A stretch of DNA of 64,000 nt from Nemertoderma westbladi (taxonomy: Eukaryota > Xenacoelomorpha > Nemertodermatida > Nemertodermatidae), in the NCBI GenBank assembly GCA_032718475.1, contig JAUCBJ010007671.1:1-64000 (forward strand). The letters are read 5' to 3'. Below the pieces are notes generated by a model. It saw only the letters and a list, made by a program, of their open reading frames with translations, was not told the origin of the DNA and made no database searches. Positions 10,965-22,026 of this stretch are shown here, piece after piece (within the stretch, counting starts at the first letter, position 1; every line of letters begins with the position of its first letter). A program made the translations under genes and the position numbers.

Positions 10965-11078
10965 TTTCAGCTCCAACTACAATTCCTACAACCACAGCTC
11001 CAACTACAGTTCCTACAACCACAGCTACAACTACAGTTTCTACAACCACAGGTTGGACTACAGATCCAACAACAACAG
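10965..11078 (+). CDS. Candidate host exon encoding a Thr/Pro-rich mucin-like segment
   Basis: A T-rich tract ends in TTTCAG at 10964, and 114 bp later CAG|GTACGA forms a fair donor at 11078/11079. Between them the frame (2 nt, then SAPTTIPTTT...) encodes repeats of TTVPTTTAP type, typical of O-glycosylated PTS domains. The exon is phase 1-1 and 38 codons long, so it could be added or skipped without shifting the frame. A second TTTCAG at 10970 gives a tandem acceptor that also keeps the frame. The rest of the gene is not seen; simple-sequence origin is the main alternative. Confidence 0.4.
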
Positions 11079-11324
11079 GTACGAATATATAGTACTTATT
11101 CAAATAATAATTATAATAATATTCTACCAACATTATTTTACACACATATACCAGCTGTATTTACCAGCGTACCGTATTTATAAAATCCAATTAATTTAAA
11201 GCTGAATTATTTATTAACATTATGAAAATAAAATTTTGAAAAATAGCTGTATTTTCCTTTAAAAGTTCGAAACAAAAATTCTGCTCGAATTTTTTCAAGT
11301 AATCGACCATGCTGATTCCAAAAA

Positions 11325-12497
11325 TGTGAGCGGATTCAATTCCGCCTCACTATCCCCATAAAGTTGGGAAGTGGGGCCTTTTCAACAATATTGGGGATAC
11401 GAGGTTAATCACAATTAATCTCGTATCACGCCCAATAGCGGGGACAACATACGGCCCCGAAGGCCACACACAAAAGACTACTACTACTAGGATCGGCATG
11501 CTGCATTGCAGCTGCATTTTTAAGAATGCTGTGCAGGCTTGTCAACAAAATTGCACCACCACAACTCCCTATCACCCATGACATTTGCTAGATCATCCGC
11601 ATCTTTAAGGCCAGTGTCCTTTAAGATGCGTCTCAAGAAAGTCATGGGCTGTCCACCATGCTTATTCACTCCATGAGGCTGCCAAAGTACAAGATTATGC
11701 ACTGGCTGGTCCTCACGGCGAAAGCAATGTCCTGCAAAGCGGAGGCGATTTTGTTCTAGTGTCAAGCTTGGGGGAACCAATGAGACACCTCCAATGTTAT
11801 ATTGTGTCTGGTTGGAGATGTGTGCATTGTACTTGATACAATGAACCCGGCGTAGCATTCTTGTGAATGTGCCATCCAGAGATTTGGTGTCCTCAGCAGT
11901 TAGAGCCCAGCATGGACTCCCGTAGAGGAGTACTGGAACTACTGCTGCTCTAAATAATCGGACCTTAAGTTTCCGATTAATTCTCGGTGACTTCCAAATC
12001 CTGGAAAGCCTACTCAAAGCTGCCCATGCCTTTCCCTTACGTTTCCTACACAAAAGAGGTTAGAGGTCAAACTACCTCGAGAGGGGAAGTAACAGCAGCG
12101 GGGGGTGGGGGGGGGGGAAGCACTCCCACAGAGGTGGGAGCCGAGAATTAGAATATTAGCCAATGGGGGCGAGGAGAGCATCCGCTAGATAGTAAGGCCA
12201 AAGTACTGTAGGAGTGACCAATATATTATATTGCATAATACCGGTCAGTTCAGTCATTCCAGTCATCCAGTGCAGATCGGTGACATTTTCGTACCGTCAC
12301 CATCATTACCGGTACAACAATTATATATTACACTATCAACCAATTGTGCTATACCATCAACTGTGCTATTATATCTTATATCAGTATATCAACTAGTCTA
12401 TATCAATATCAGAACAACAACAAACTATTATCTTCTTCTCAATTACACGGTGACGCGTAACGCAATAAACCGGTCGGGATCCCCTGATCCCGTCACA
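11325..12497 (+). mobile_element. Family B 5' LTR, interrupted by a LINE fragment
   Basis: Begins TGTGAGCGG and ends GTCACA, giving TGTGA/TCACA terminal inverted repeats. It is similar along much of its length to 18072-18545 (shared words around CAATATTGGG, CTCGTATCAC, AGCCAATGGGGG and TACCGTCACCATCA). Two stem-loops lie near its start (11325-11350 and 11396-11427). The LTR is about 600 bp without the 570-bp LINE insertion. The family B gag start follows 65 bp downstream, which fixes orientation. No canonical primer-binding site recognised. Confidence 0.75.
11478..12047 (-). mobile_element. 5'-truncated RTE-like LINE insertion
   Basis: Encodes the C-terminal ~170 residues of the LINE reverse-transcriptase protein (minus strand, stop at 11520), 90% or more like the copies at 25-27 kb and 35-36 kb. 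The 3' end is an AT-poor tail finishing in CCTAGTAGTAGTAG. The 10-bp sequence ACACAAAAGA occurs on both sides (11468-11477 and 12048-12057), a target-site duplication from target-primed reverse transcription. Only the 3' end was copied, the usual fate of LINE insertions. Confidence 0.9.
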
Positions 12498-12562
12498 GTA
12501 CGAAAATCTAGGAACTGCTAAACTGTGACTGCCAGCCACCAAGAGTTAGTAGAAAGTTAAAG

Positions 12563-14240
12563 ATGAGCGCAGAGCCCCGAGATCTAGAGAGAGAGAGAAC
12601 ACCGCCGCGGACCCCGGACGATACCAACGAAACGATTCGCGAGGCCGCGACGCGACGGTATCGACCCGCAACGCCTGGATTCGCCGACGAGAAACGATCC
12701 GGCAGCCCAAGCGGAGGGCGGCCGTCTACCACAAGGAGGGGATGAGTCGACGCACGACGGCGGTCGAAGTGCCGAAGTCGCCGGCCAGCCACAGGCCGAG
12801 GGCGACGGACGGCCCACCGGAAGGGCGACGGTGGGGCCGCCGGTACGACGCCGAACCAGGAGAGGAGGAGGAAATGTCGGTGATGAGGACGTCGGAACCA
12901 GCGATCGGCTTCGACGGGCCTACAACGCCACAAAGAAACAGCTCAAGGAGGCCAGAGAGGGAGCAAAGGTAGACCAGGGGAAGTTGAGCCAGCGACTAGG
13001 TGAGTTGAATAAACATTTCAGATACCTAGTTTGTTTCAGGCAGGGAGAACTAGGCAGTGAGAGAGCGAGGGGGGGTCGCCACTGAACTATTTGAACTGTG
13101 GCGGTCCGGGATTATGGAGCCCCAAGTAGTGTACGTAGGGCCGTATTTAGTGGATGCTGGGGGAATTAAGTTAGTGGGTTGGGCAGACCCGCACTAGGGC
13201 GAATCCGAGGTTAACCCTGAGGATTCAGTCTCGTCGGTTAGCGAGAACCCCAGAAAGCGGGGGGAAATTAGTAGGACAGAGAGGCGACGGGAGTCCGTCA
13301 CGACCGACAAGTCCGCTACATCCTCCGCAAAAGCAAGAAGGGTGTTAGAGATAGATCTGGCGTGTCAATTAGATATAGTGGCGCTAGACCAGAAAGAATT
13401 AGAGAGGCAGTTGGATGAGGGACCTGCGTTGTTGGAGAAAGAGAGAGAGTTAGCGAGGGAGTGTAGAGAGACAGCCGAGAGGGTGGCCAGGAACTGTAGG
13501 GAGCAAGAAGAGAGGGAGAAAGAGGAGTGTAAAGAGCGAGAAGAGAGGGAGAAAGAGGAGCGCAAAGAGCCAGAAGAAAGGGAGAAAGAGGAGCGCAAAG
13601 AGCGAGAAATGAGGGTAGAGAACGAGCACAAAGAGCGAGAAATGAGGGTAGAGAACGAGCGTAAGGAGCGAGAGACGAGAGAGATGAATGAGCATAGAGA
13701 GCGAGAAGCGAGCGTAGAGAGCGAGCGTAGAGAGCGGGTAGCGAGAGAAACAGAGTTGGCGAACCAGAGTTTGCGAGAGGATAGATAGAGGGAGAGAGCG
13801 GGAAAAAGTATGTGGGATGATATGCATGCCCGGTTAAGGGGGCTTATGCAATATCAGGCCAAACAAAAACACCGATTAGAACTGGCGCAGTTGGGGCTAT
13901 CAGAGAGTGAGGCTGGCTCGGGTAGTATTTACGAGGAGCCAGAGTTTATGGAAACGTTTGTTAATACCCCACTTACAGGGACTGGACGACAGACCCAAGA
14001 CTGGTGTAACCGTACGGGCGGGGGGGGGGGGGGGGGGGTAATAATAATACGGGAGAGGGCGTTAATATTAATAGTACCGTAATAATAATTCTCATTCAAA
14101 CAAACAAAATAATCCCGATTCTAATCCAAATATACAAAATAATTTAAATAATAATCCGAATTCAGTACAGAATATCTCTAATAACTTAAATAATTTGGAA
14201 AATAATATTGATAATGGTGCTATTAATATAAATGCGGCAG
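12563..14240 (+). pseudogene. Family B Gag, N-terminal region (frameshifted)
   Basis: ATG at 12563. The product resembles the better preserved copies at 28.7-33.8 kb: an Arg/Glu/Pro-rich start, a conserved block around GPYLVDA-GIKLVGW (13141-13185), a leucine-rich helix near 13342 and a long Glu/Arg/Lys coiled coil made of EREEREKEE-type repeats (13440-13790). At least two frameshifts (near 12745 and 13085) and stops near 13196 and 13786 break it. A 19-nt G run at 14020-14038 and an Asn-rich AT segment follow, as in the other family B copies. Assigned to a Pao-like element by linkage with the DUF1759 domain downstream. Confidence 0.75.
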
Positions 14241-15140
14241 ATATAGGTGGCCCGGCGGCCCTCTCCCACAGGCGTCGGCGGATAATGAGCGGGGCGAATT
14301 AGGTGAACCGCAGCACCCGGCGATGGAGAATAGTAGGGGGATTACGAATATCCCCAGCGGCGTGCGACCGGGTAGAGAGAGAGAGGTTGGCTTCGCGAGA
14401 GGGCGAGCGACGAGACGTCGAGCCCGGTCAGAAGAGGGAAGAAGAACAGTGGAGTTTAACCGGGAGGTCGACGAGAGATCTCACGAGCGGGGATGCTACA
14501 CTGCACAGAGAGAAGAAGAGAAGAGAGTAGAAGAAGTGTCGTTGCGAGCGACAGGAGAGCGAGGATGGATAGCGAGCCGTCGGTAGTAGAGATGGAGTTG
14601 GAGAGTCGGTGGGGTCAAACTCCGGGAGATTGCCGTCGTCCCGGAGAAAAAGCGACCTGGCGAGGTGTACTATACGCCGAGAGAGGGGTACAGGGCGTAC
14701 CGGTACGAGGACGAGAATAGGAGAGGGGATCGAAGAGAAACCTGCCGACGGGATGTAACTGCCGATTGAAGGTACTGTAGCCGCGGGGACGACTTCTTGG
14801 AATATTCGAGAAGGTTAAACTTCGGTCCAGAGGGACACATACAGACTGCAGGACATACTGTAGGCCTTACTGCACATACTATAGGCCATGCTGGGAGAGA
14901 TAATGTAGGCGACAGGGTAGCGCGGACGACGGGATTAAACCCGGAAGTCGCGAAGTACATACTGGTAGGTAGACCAGAAGGTCCCAGCACAACAGTATGA
15001 CTATAGCATGCAGGGACATAATATATATCCAGGGGAAGGGAGAGTTATTGCGGATAGGTGTATGGGCCCCAATATATTAACATCAACTCCAGTACCAAAC
15101 GTACCACCAGTGGGGGGGGGGGGGGGGGGGGCAGGGTGAC
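14241..15140 (+). pseudogene. Family B gag middle section, degenerate
   Basis: Short overlapping frames only. It carries a second G run (15112-15131) and a block (about 14710-15265) that recurs inverted at 18546-19098. In the inverted copy the same 67-codon frame with repeated HTVGLTAHTIGHAG is kept, so the block was probably coding in the parent element. Confidence 0.6.
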
Positions 15141-16226
15141 ATGCCCCCATTACAATATCAACAATATACTCAAACAGAAATAAGAACATCAAACCCCCTG
15201 GACGAGAACAGATCTTGCAACACGGAAATATGGAGGGGGCAGTTACCCCCAATGGTATATCCGACGCAACGAAAAGCAACAGACAGGACGGGCGGAGCGC
15301 ACCCAACGGGAGAATCTGTACAGCATCCTTCGAACCCATTGGAAGCACAGGCAATGGGAATGGCTACATTATTCGATGCACTTAAGACCAGAATCGAGCT
15401 ACCACCCGTAGAGCCATTTAAATTCGACGGAAGTAGGCCGGAAGAATACCTACAATTTCGGCGCATGTACAGCAATGAGATATTGACCAAGAACCTGACG
15501 CAGGCGGAGTGCCTAAAATATCTACAGGTATATACAGGAGGCCCAGCGTACGACATCGTGAGGCAGTATCCGGGCATCGAGGGTGGCTTCACGACTGCAT
15601 GGCGGGCCCTAGACAGGGAGTACGGGCACCCGGCCAAGATCATCCGGCAAACCCTGAGGGGTATAACATCGGGTGGCCTACAGGATAACCCCATTAGCAT
15701 AAAGACGTTTGCGAACAAAGTCGAGAAGGCGTTAATCGTGCTGAAGACATTAGACGCGCCATACGAACTCAACGCATCTAATAACATCACCACGATAGCG
15801 CACGCACTACCGATCTGGCTGCACAATAAATGGAGAAAGATCGCCTTCTCCACCCGGGAGAAGAAAGGTGCGGAACCGGGCCTAGAGGAAATGTCGAACT
15901 TCCTCAACTACGAAGCTGAGTTAATCACGGACCCAGTCTACAGCGAGGATAGTCTGGGGAAGGCGCTGAGGGCCGAATACAACAGGCTGAAACCAGAGCA
16001 TAACGCGGCAAATGCGTTGCCAAAATTAAGACAATCTCTACCATACGCGGCGACACAGGGGACTGCAAGTCCACAGATAGCTGGAAGTGGGGCCAGACTG
16101 TGGCACGAACAGGGACAAAATAACAACATGAACAAATATAACCCCAACACACCCAGTAGGCCAAATAACCAAAACACTAAGCCGGTAGACGTAAACCTAC
16201 GCGCAATACTGTGTAGGGTTATATAG
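15141..16226 (+). pseudogene. Family B Gag core (DUF1759-type)
   Basis: 361-codon frame starting at ATG 15141. Residues ~95-275 (PFKFDGSRPEEYLQFRRMY, then GGPAYDIVRQYPG and WRALDREYGHPAKI) are the DUF1759 Gag domain of BEL/Pao elements; the FDG and the tryptophan/glycine landmarks are in place. The C-terminus is Asn/Pro-rich linker. The frame ends at 16226 and homology continues in another frame as the zinc knuckle, so a frameshift separates the two. Upstream Gag lies in broken frames. Confidence 0.85.
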
Positions 16227-16284
16227 GGAACGCTACAACCCAGAATATAAATGTCAATTACATAAAGACAGAACCCATAAGACC

Positions 16285-17269
16285 ATGGACTGTAAGCATT
16301 GGCAGGCGTTACCCGAACAGGATCGGAAAGCCTATGCGGATAAGAATGGAATTTGTCACCGATGTGTGATAGGGGGACACAAGGTTGAGGAGTGTAAGGA
16401 GACACCAATTAAGTTCGGTCAAGGCAAAGGGCAGACAATGGTGACAAGCACCGTAGGGGCGAAGAAGAGAGGAACGGTACTACTCAGGGTAGTACCAGTG
16501 AGGGTGATCGGAGAAGGCGGTCGATCAGTAACCACGCTGATGCTGGTCGACAGTGGAGCAGCCTTCACATTGGTCGAGAATTGGGTGGCCGAAGAGATAG
16601 GACTAAAGACGAGGCCAAGTAGGATGGCGGTAACAACAATCTCCAGCAAAGATGAGGTCCTGGAGATGAGGACTGGACGGTGCGGGATAGCAGCGATAGC
16701 ACCGGGATGCGATTATGGGGCGACCATCGACCCCATCCAGGTGATAGAATCGATAAATATAAACGCCAGGCGACCAACCAACATCTGAGGTCGAACAATA
16801 TAGATTCCTGGACAATATCGATTTCTCAATACCAGAGGTGGACGTTAGGAAGGTATCCATTATAGTGGGAATGGATTGCCCGACGGCCCACGAGAGAATG
16901 CAGACGGTCTTCGGCGAAGACAGACAGCATAACCCGATGGCAATTTTAACACCATTCGGGTGGACGCTAAGCGGCCCAATTAGAACCAAGATTCTGTTTA
17001 AGATGTCGGAGACATCAGGGTGCATGTTTGCGGGAACTATGAGGGAGATGGAAGATGAAGGAGCGGAGGAGCAGCTTAGGAGATTGCTGAGACAGGACTT
17101 TGAGGGACTAAAGGAGACCGGGGTCGGAACCTTGGTAGAGGATAAACAAGCGATAGAAAGTGTGAAGGAGTCGATGAGATGTGAGGAGGGATGGTACACC
17201 ATAGGCATGGTGTGGAAACAGCCGAAGCTACAGTTGCCTGGCAACAAGAGGATGGTACTCACGAACTGA
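16285..17269 (+). pseudogene. Family B zinc knuckle and DUF1758-type protease
   Basis: The first frame (16285-16788) has a CCHC knuckle CHRCVIGGHKVEEC and, about 55 residues later, the retropepsin active-site strand LMLVDSGAAFTLVE. A frameshift near 16790 leads to a second frame (16838-17269) containing IIVGMDCP, then FGWTLSGP, the conserved end of the DUF1758 protease, and the linker to RT. The protease would release Gag and Pol subunits in the particle. Two frames are needed to span the domain, so the copy is dead. Confidence 0.85.
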
Positions 17270-18071
17270 ACGAAGGAAGTTTGCAAACTGAAGCAAACGC
17301 TGAAACGGAGCCCCGAAAAGAATGAGTACATCCATAAGACAATAAGGAAGTACGTCAAGAAAGGATGGGCTGTGGAGTTGCCGGTCGACGAACCGAACAC
17401 GGACAGGACCTACTACCTGCCACTTCATGTGGCTCTAGATACAAAGAAAGGTAAATTGCGGATGGTAGTTGACGCATTGGCTAAAACCAATGGCAAGTGC
17501 CTAAACGACTATCTGCTGTAGGGCCCCAATATCTATAACTCGGGAATCGAGGTCCTACTGAGATTTAGAAAGGGGAGACACGCCTTCACCTGCGACATTG
17601 AAGGCATGTTCAACCAAGTCCGTGTGATAGAGGAGGATAGTGACAGCCAGCGCTTCCTATGGTACAACGGCGACGAGGAACCGTCGACAATACCGATGTA
17701 CAAGATGGTGGTGCAGAATATGGGGGCCAAGTCGTCCTCATTTACGACGACTGTGGCTGTAAGGGATACAGTAGAGGGGAAAGAGGAGAAGTATAGCGCC
17801 AAAGCCGTCGATATGATTCGAAGCGGCTTCTATGTGGACGACGGAATGGAATCTGGAAATACGGTTAAAGAACTAATGGATACAGGGCGCGAGGTTCGCG
17901 ACATCCTGAAGGGATCCGGGTTTAACCTGACCAAGTTCCAATCCAGCTCAGAAGAGTTTATGAAAGCCATAGAGGACAGACGGCCAGGCGGCTGCAGATA
18001 ACCCCACAACAGCCAAGGGACAGGACATGGCGAACAAAAGAGTAGAGTCCCCATCAGAAGGCACTAGGGAT
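17270..18071 (+). pseudogene. Family B reverse transcriptase, truncated
   Basis: RT homology through VALDTKKGKLRMVVDA, a stop at 17518-17520, then HAFTCDIEGMFNQV (first catalytic Asp) and FYVDDGMESG (YVDD-type active site, near 17830). These motifs and their spacing match Pao RTs, including PaoA in this window. Sequence ends abruptly at about 18070, where an LTR begins; RNase H, integrase and DUF5641 are missing. Translation resumes in frame after the stop, so the RT was intact in the recent past. Confidence 0.85.
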
Positions 18072-18545
18072 TGTTAGCGAATTCAATTCCGCTAACCACC
18101 CCACAAAGTTAGCTTTAAGCAATATTGGGAGTACCAGGTTGATTGCCAATCAACCTCGTATCACCCCAATAAGCGGGGAAGACGAACCCCAAAGGAACAC
18201 ACAATGGGGGTCAGAGGTTGTACCTCCGAGAGAGAGAGAATGACAGTAGAAAGGGGAAAACACTCCCAGAGAGATGGGAGGGTGAGAATTAGGTTATCAG
18301 CCAATGGGGGGCAGGCATCCACTGAGTAATATGGCCAAACCAGAGCAGTATATTACCTGTTGGTGTTTATTCATTCAATCACTTAGTTAGTCAGTTCAAT
18401 TAGGGTAGAACGGTAACTTTGTAACCGTCCGCTACCGTCACCATCACTAACTGCTTTACCGGTATTCATTCACTTATGATTCAACAACTGTGTCTTTAGT
18501 TATCCATACTTTATTCTATTATTGTATTCTCCTGTCATTATATTG
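18072..18545 (+). mobile_element. Family B LTR, 5' part only (diverged from the first)
   Basis: Starts TGTTAGCGAATTC, matching the start of the LTR at 11325 with many substitutions, and keeps the same two stem-loops (18072-18097; 18136-18156). It follows RT directly, so several kilobases of pol were deleted between. It is truncated where an inverted gag block begins at about 18546. Because it is much more diverged from the first LTR than expected for one insertion, it may come from a related copy by recombination. Confidence 0.65.
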
Positions 18546-19098
18546 ATCGGATATACCATTGGGGGTAATGGCCCCCTCCATATTTCCGTGTCGCAAGATC
18601 TGTTCTCGTCCAGGGGGTTCGATGTTCTTATTTCTGTTTGAGTATATTGTTGATATTGTAATGGGGGAATGTCACCCTGCCCCCCCCCCCCCCACCGGTG
18701 GTATGTTTGGTACTGGAGTTGATGTTAATATATTGGGGCCCATACACCTATCCGCAATAACTCTCCCTTCCCCTGGATATATATTATGTCCCTGCATGCT
18801 ATAGTCATACTGTTGTGCTGGGACCTTCTGGTCTACCTACCAGTATGTACTCCGCGACTTCCAGGTTTAATCCCGTCATCCGCGCTACCCTGTCGCCTAC
18901 ATTATCTCTCCCAGCATGGCCTATAGTATGTGCAGTAAGGCCTACAGTATGTCCTGCAGTCTGTATGTGTCCCTCTGGACCGAAGTTTAACCTTCTCGAA
19001 TATTCCAAGAAGTCCTCCCCGCGGCTACCGTACCTTCGATCGGCAGTTACATCCCGTCGGCAGGTTTCTCTTCGATCCTCTCTCCTATTCTCGTCCTT
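18546..19098 (-). pseudogene. Inverted family B gag fragment
   Basis: Reverse complement of roughly 14710-15265, about 95% alike, including the G run (C run at 18681-18693) and the 67-codon frame. It joins the LTR scrap on its left and the PaoA-1 gag on its right. Both joins are rearrangement breakpoints without recognisable target duplications. Confidence 0.85.
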
Positions 19099-22026
19099 CC
19101 TTACCTTGGCCCTCCAACTTATTCTCTAATTTGCGCCATTTCTGTCGATAACGCATGTTTAAACGTCTAATTACGCTTTTCAAAACTTCGGCGTGATCAC
19201 CATGATGAGGTAGATTCACCGTCCTCAAGATGTCCAATGCGTTCGAAATAGCGTTCGCTAAGTTCAACAGCTCTAACGGAGTTGTAATCCTTCCGCCCTT
19301 ACCCAAGTCTTCTACTATCGACTGTGCCATCTTGGTTTTATTGCCGTAGATGTCGCTAAGCGTCTTCATTGCTAACTCGAATGCTCTTTCGTTGCCGACG
19401 AAGTTATCAGCAATAGCTCTAGGTTCTCGATGGAGCATCTGAAGCAAATAGTTGAACTTCTCGTTGGGAGTAAAGGTGCTGTTGGTTAGCTGCTCGTCGA
19501 CATAGGTTTTGAAAGTCCTCCAATGCTTATGGTTGCCCATAAACTTCTGGGGTTGTTGCGTCGGCAGTCCTTGCCTAGCAGCAAACTTACCTATGTCCCT
19601 AAGGGTTGCGTCGTTCCGGGTTAACAAATGGTTTAGTTCCGCAGGGTTGTTAAGGACGACGCTTCGCGTCCGTCCTTCTTTCCTTATAGTTTCGGGACTT
19701 CTGACGTCTCATGTCTTCCTCTTCATCGCTTGACTCGGTGTCAGTCCTTAGCGCTCGCGATGGTTTGCGCGCCGAGGCCCTGACCCAAGCATCTTGTATA
19801 AATTTCTCGGCCGAATTTTCGAAATCGGGATTAGAGATGTTCGCGACAGGCGTCCTTACCTGAGGTCTATGTGGAATAGTTTCCTCCGATATGCGTACTC
19901 GTTGACTAGGTTGGACTTTATCTAACTCAGGCCTGCTAGGATTAGAATTACTCCTTACCTGGGCTGCTTCCTTTAACCGTAGGTTGCTAAGCATGTCCGT
20001 TATAGGTTGGATGTGCGGCGATATAGCTTGCGCTAAACTAGCACTCAACTCATCCCTTGTAATAAATTCCTGGCTAGGGTTCTGTTGTATAGTCGGCTCT
20101 ATCTGAGTAATCCGCTGTCTCTCATATGATCCCTCTTCCGGTTTAACCCGGAAGTTCTCCGTCGAACTGGGTCGGCGCTCCGTCCGCGTATTCCAAACCC
20201 GCGGGTTCGGTTCGCCCAATACTCGGCCCATCGGAGTTTCTCCTCTAAACTCTTCATTGTCTCGTTCGGTGTATAGTGGTGCGGTGTTCTGATGCCGTGG
20301 ATTCTGGGCGATGGGTGAAGCACTAATACCAACTGGCGTGCGATATGTAGAGAACGGTTTAGCGATCCGTGTACTCGTAATAGCTGGACCGGGTATAGGA
20401 ATTCTGGTCGTCGTCGACTCGCGTATAGTCGGAGTTCTCGCTTCCTGTTCGGCCTTCTGCAGTGCGAACAGTTCTCGCAACTCGGTCCCTACACTCGCCC
20501 CACATTCTTCGATCATTCGCATCCCCTTCTCGGCGATTTCGTTCACCTTCCTAGTCCGTTCTTCGCTCTCTAAACTTAATCTCGCACTTTCCAACTGCGC
20601 CAGTTTACGTTCTTCTTCTTCCCTCGCTCTTCTCGCTGCGCTCTCTTCTTCCACTCGCTCCTTCTCTTCATACAATGCGCGTCTTCTTTTCTCGATCTCG
20701 AGTTCGCGTTCCTTGCGTTCGCGTTCGAGTTGAAGCTCGCGTTCCTTCTGTTCACGTTCGAGTTTCTTGCGCTCATGTTCGAGTTGGAGTTCGCGTTCTC
20801 TCTGTTCGCGTTTGAGTTCCTTGCGCTCGCGCTCGGCTTGAAGCTCGCGCTCCTTTTGCTCGCGTTCCGCTCACTCGCGCTTACTTATATCCTCCAACTC
20901 TCGTAACTCCGCGTCCAACTTACGTGTGCGCTCCCGTTCCCGCTCGGCTTCCTTCCGTGCTTCCGATGCACGCAAAACTTCCGCCTGTTGTTCGTCCAGT
21001 CGGCGTCTTCTCTCCTCCGCCGAGTTGTGAGAAACAAGGGATCTAGCACATATAACCTTCCCTCGCGCGTGACTAACCTGGGAATCGCCGCTGTCTCTAG
21101 ATGCGTCGTTGGGTGGAGTCAACGTCCTCTGTTGGATGTTCTCCGTCGTCGGTAGCACCTGGCCCGGTACTACCACTCCATTCTGCATCAGCCAGCTAGT
21201 AACTTCCCTCTGATAACGGCTCTTCTTTATCCTGGATCTCTTCTCGCTCCACTAAGTCTCTTAACTCTGCGTCACTCACTTGAGTCGCCTGCGCTTGTGA
21301 TGCCCATAGCAGCCAGTTCTCCGTCCTAACTCGTCGGAATCGCTCCGATAACTCGCGGTGCTCCAACAGGGCTGCCAAAACCCTATCGTAAACCCTCGTC
21401 GCCACGTCGCTCGACTGAGACTCTACTGCCTTCTTCGCTAGGACTGCAAGCTCCTCCGTCTGCTTGAATAACGCTGAGTTATATCCTCTTCTAATCTCTA
21501 CTAACTCTACCCTCCCGATGTTTGCTGAGTCGGCTAACATCTTCCTTACCTTGTCCGTCGTCCGAGTTATATGTCCGGCATGCGCGCGAAGTTTCTTCTT
21601 TATCGCGATGTCAAGTTCTCTCTCACTTACCTGACTTACACTTGGTGGACTTGAAGGATTATTCCGGGAACTACGGGTACTCCTTACAGCCGCTGGGACC
21701 ACGGCACTTACCATACCCACAGGTCTGGAAACCGGGCTCCGGGCTCTCGCTTCTGCTACACTACCCTCCCTATCACTCACCTCTGGTCGGGCTGCTGTAC
21801 AATCCTTCCTTACAGTAGTGGTAGGGGATCCTAATACTATTACCTCTGGTTGTTGTTCTTCCTCACTAGTCACTGTCTCGTCCTCCTGTTCACTTATGTC
21901 AGCGTCGCTCGCTGCGTCGTCATAGTCGGCATTGTCGTCAACAGTAATATTAATGCTATCGTCAGTCGGCGGTCCAGCCGCCGTCTCATAGCTGTCCTCT
22001 AGTGCCTCTTTGTCTGAGACACTCAT
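19099..22026 (-). pseudogene. PaoA-1 Gag (left arm), broken and truncated
   Basis: ATG at 22026 (MSVSDKEALEDSYE). Acidic N-terminus, then a helical region, a long Glu/Arg coiled coil (about 21000-20560), an Arg/Pro linker and DUF1759 homology (about 19560-19110). The frame breaks at ~21190 (a small deletion relative to the right-arm copy), at a TGA at ~20872 shared with PaoA-3, and near 19650 where sequence is replaced. It ends at 19099 inside gag, so knuckles, protease, RT and integrase are absent on this side. The mirrored copy at 56146 onward has the rest. Confidence 0.85.

Noticed and set aside
10936-11199. 87-codon Tyr/Asn/Ser-rich plus-strand frame
   Set aside because: It is a shifted reading of the Thr/Pro-rich candidate exon; the exon frame fits the splice sites better.
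15170-15907. 245-codon minus-strand frame
   Set aside because: Antisense to the family B Gag core, which has the recognised domain.
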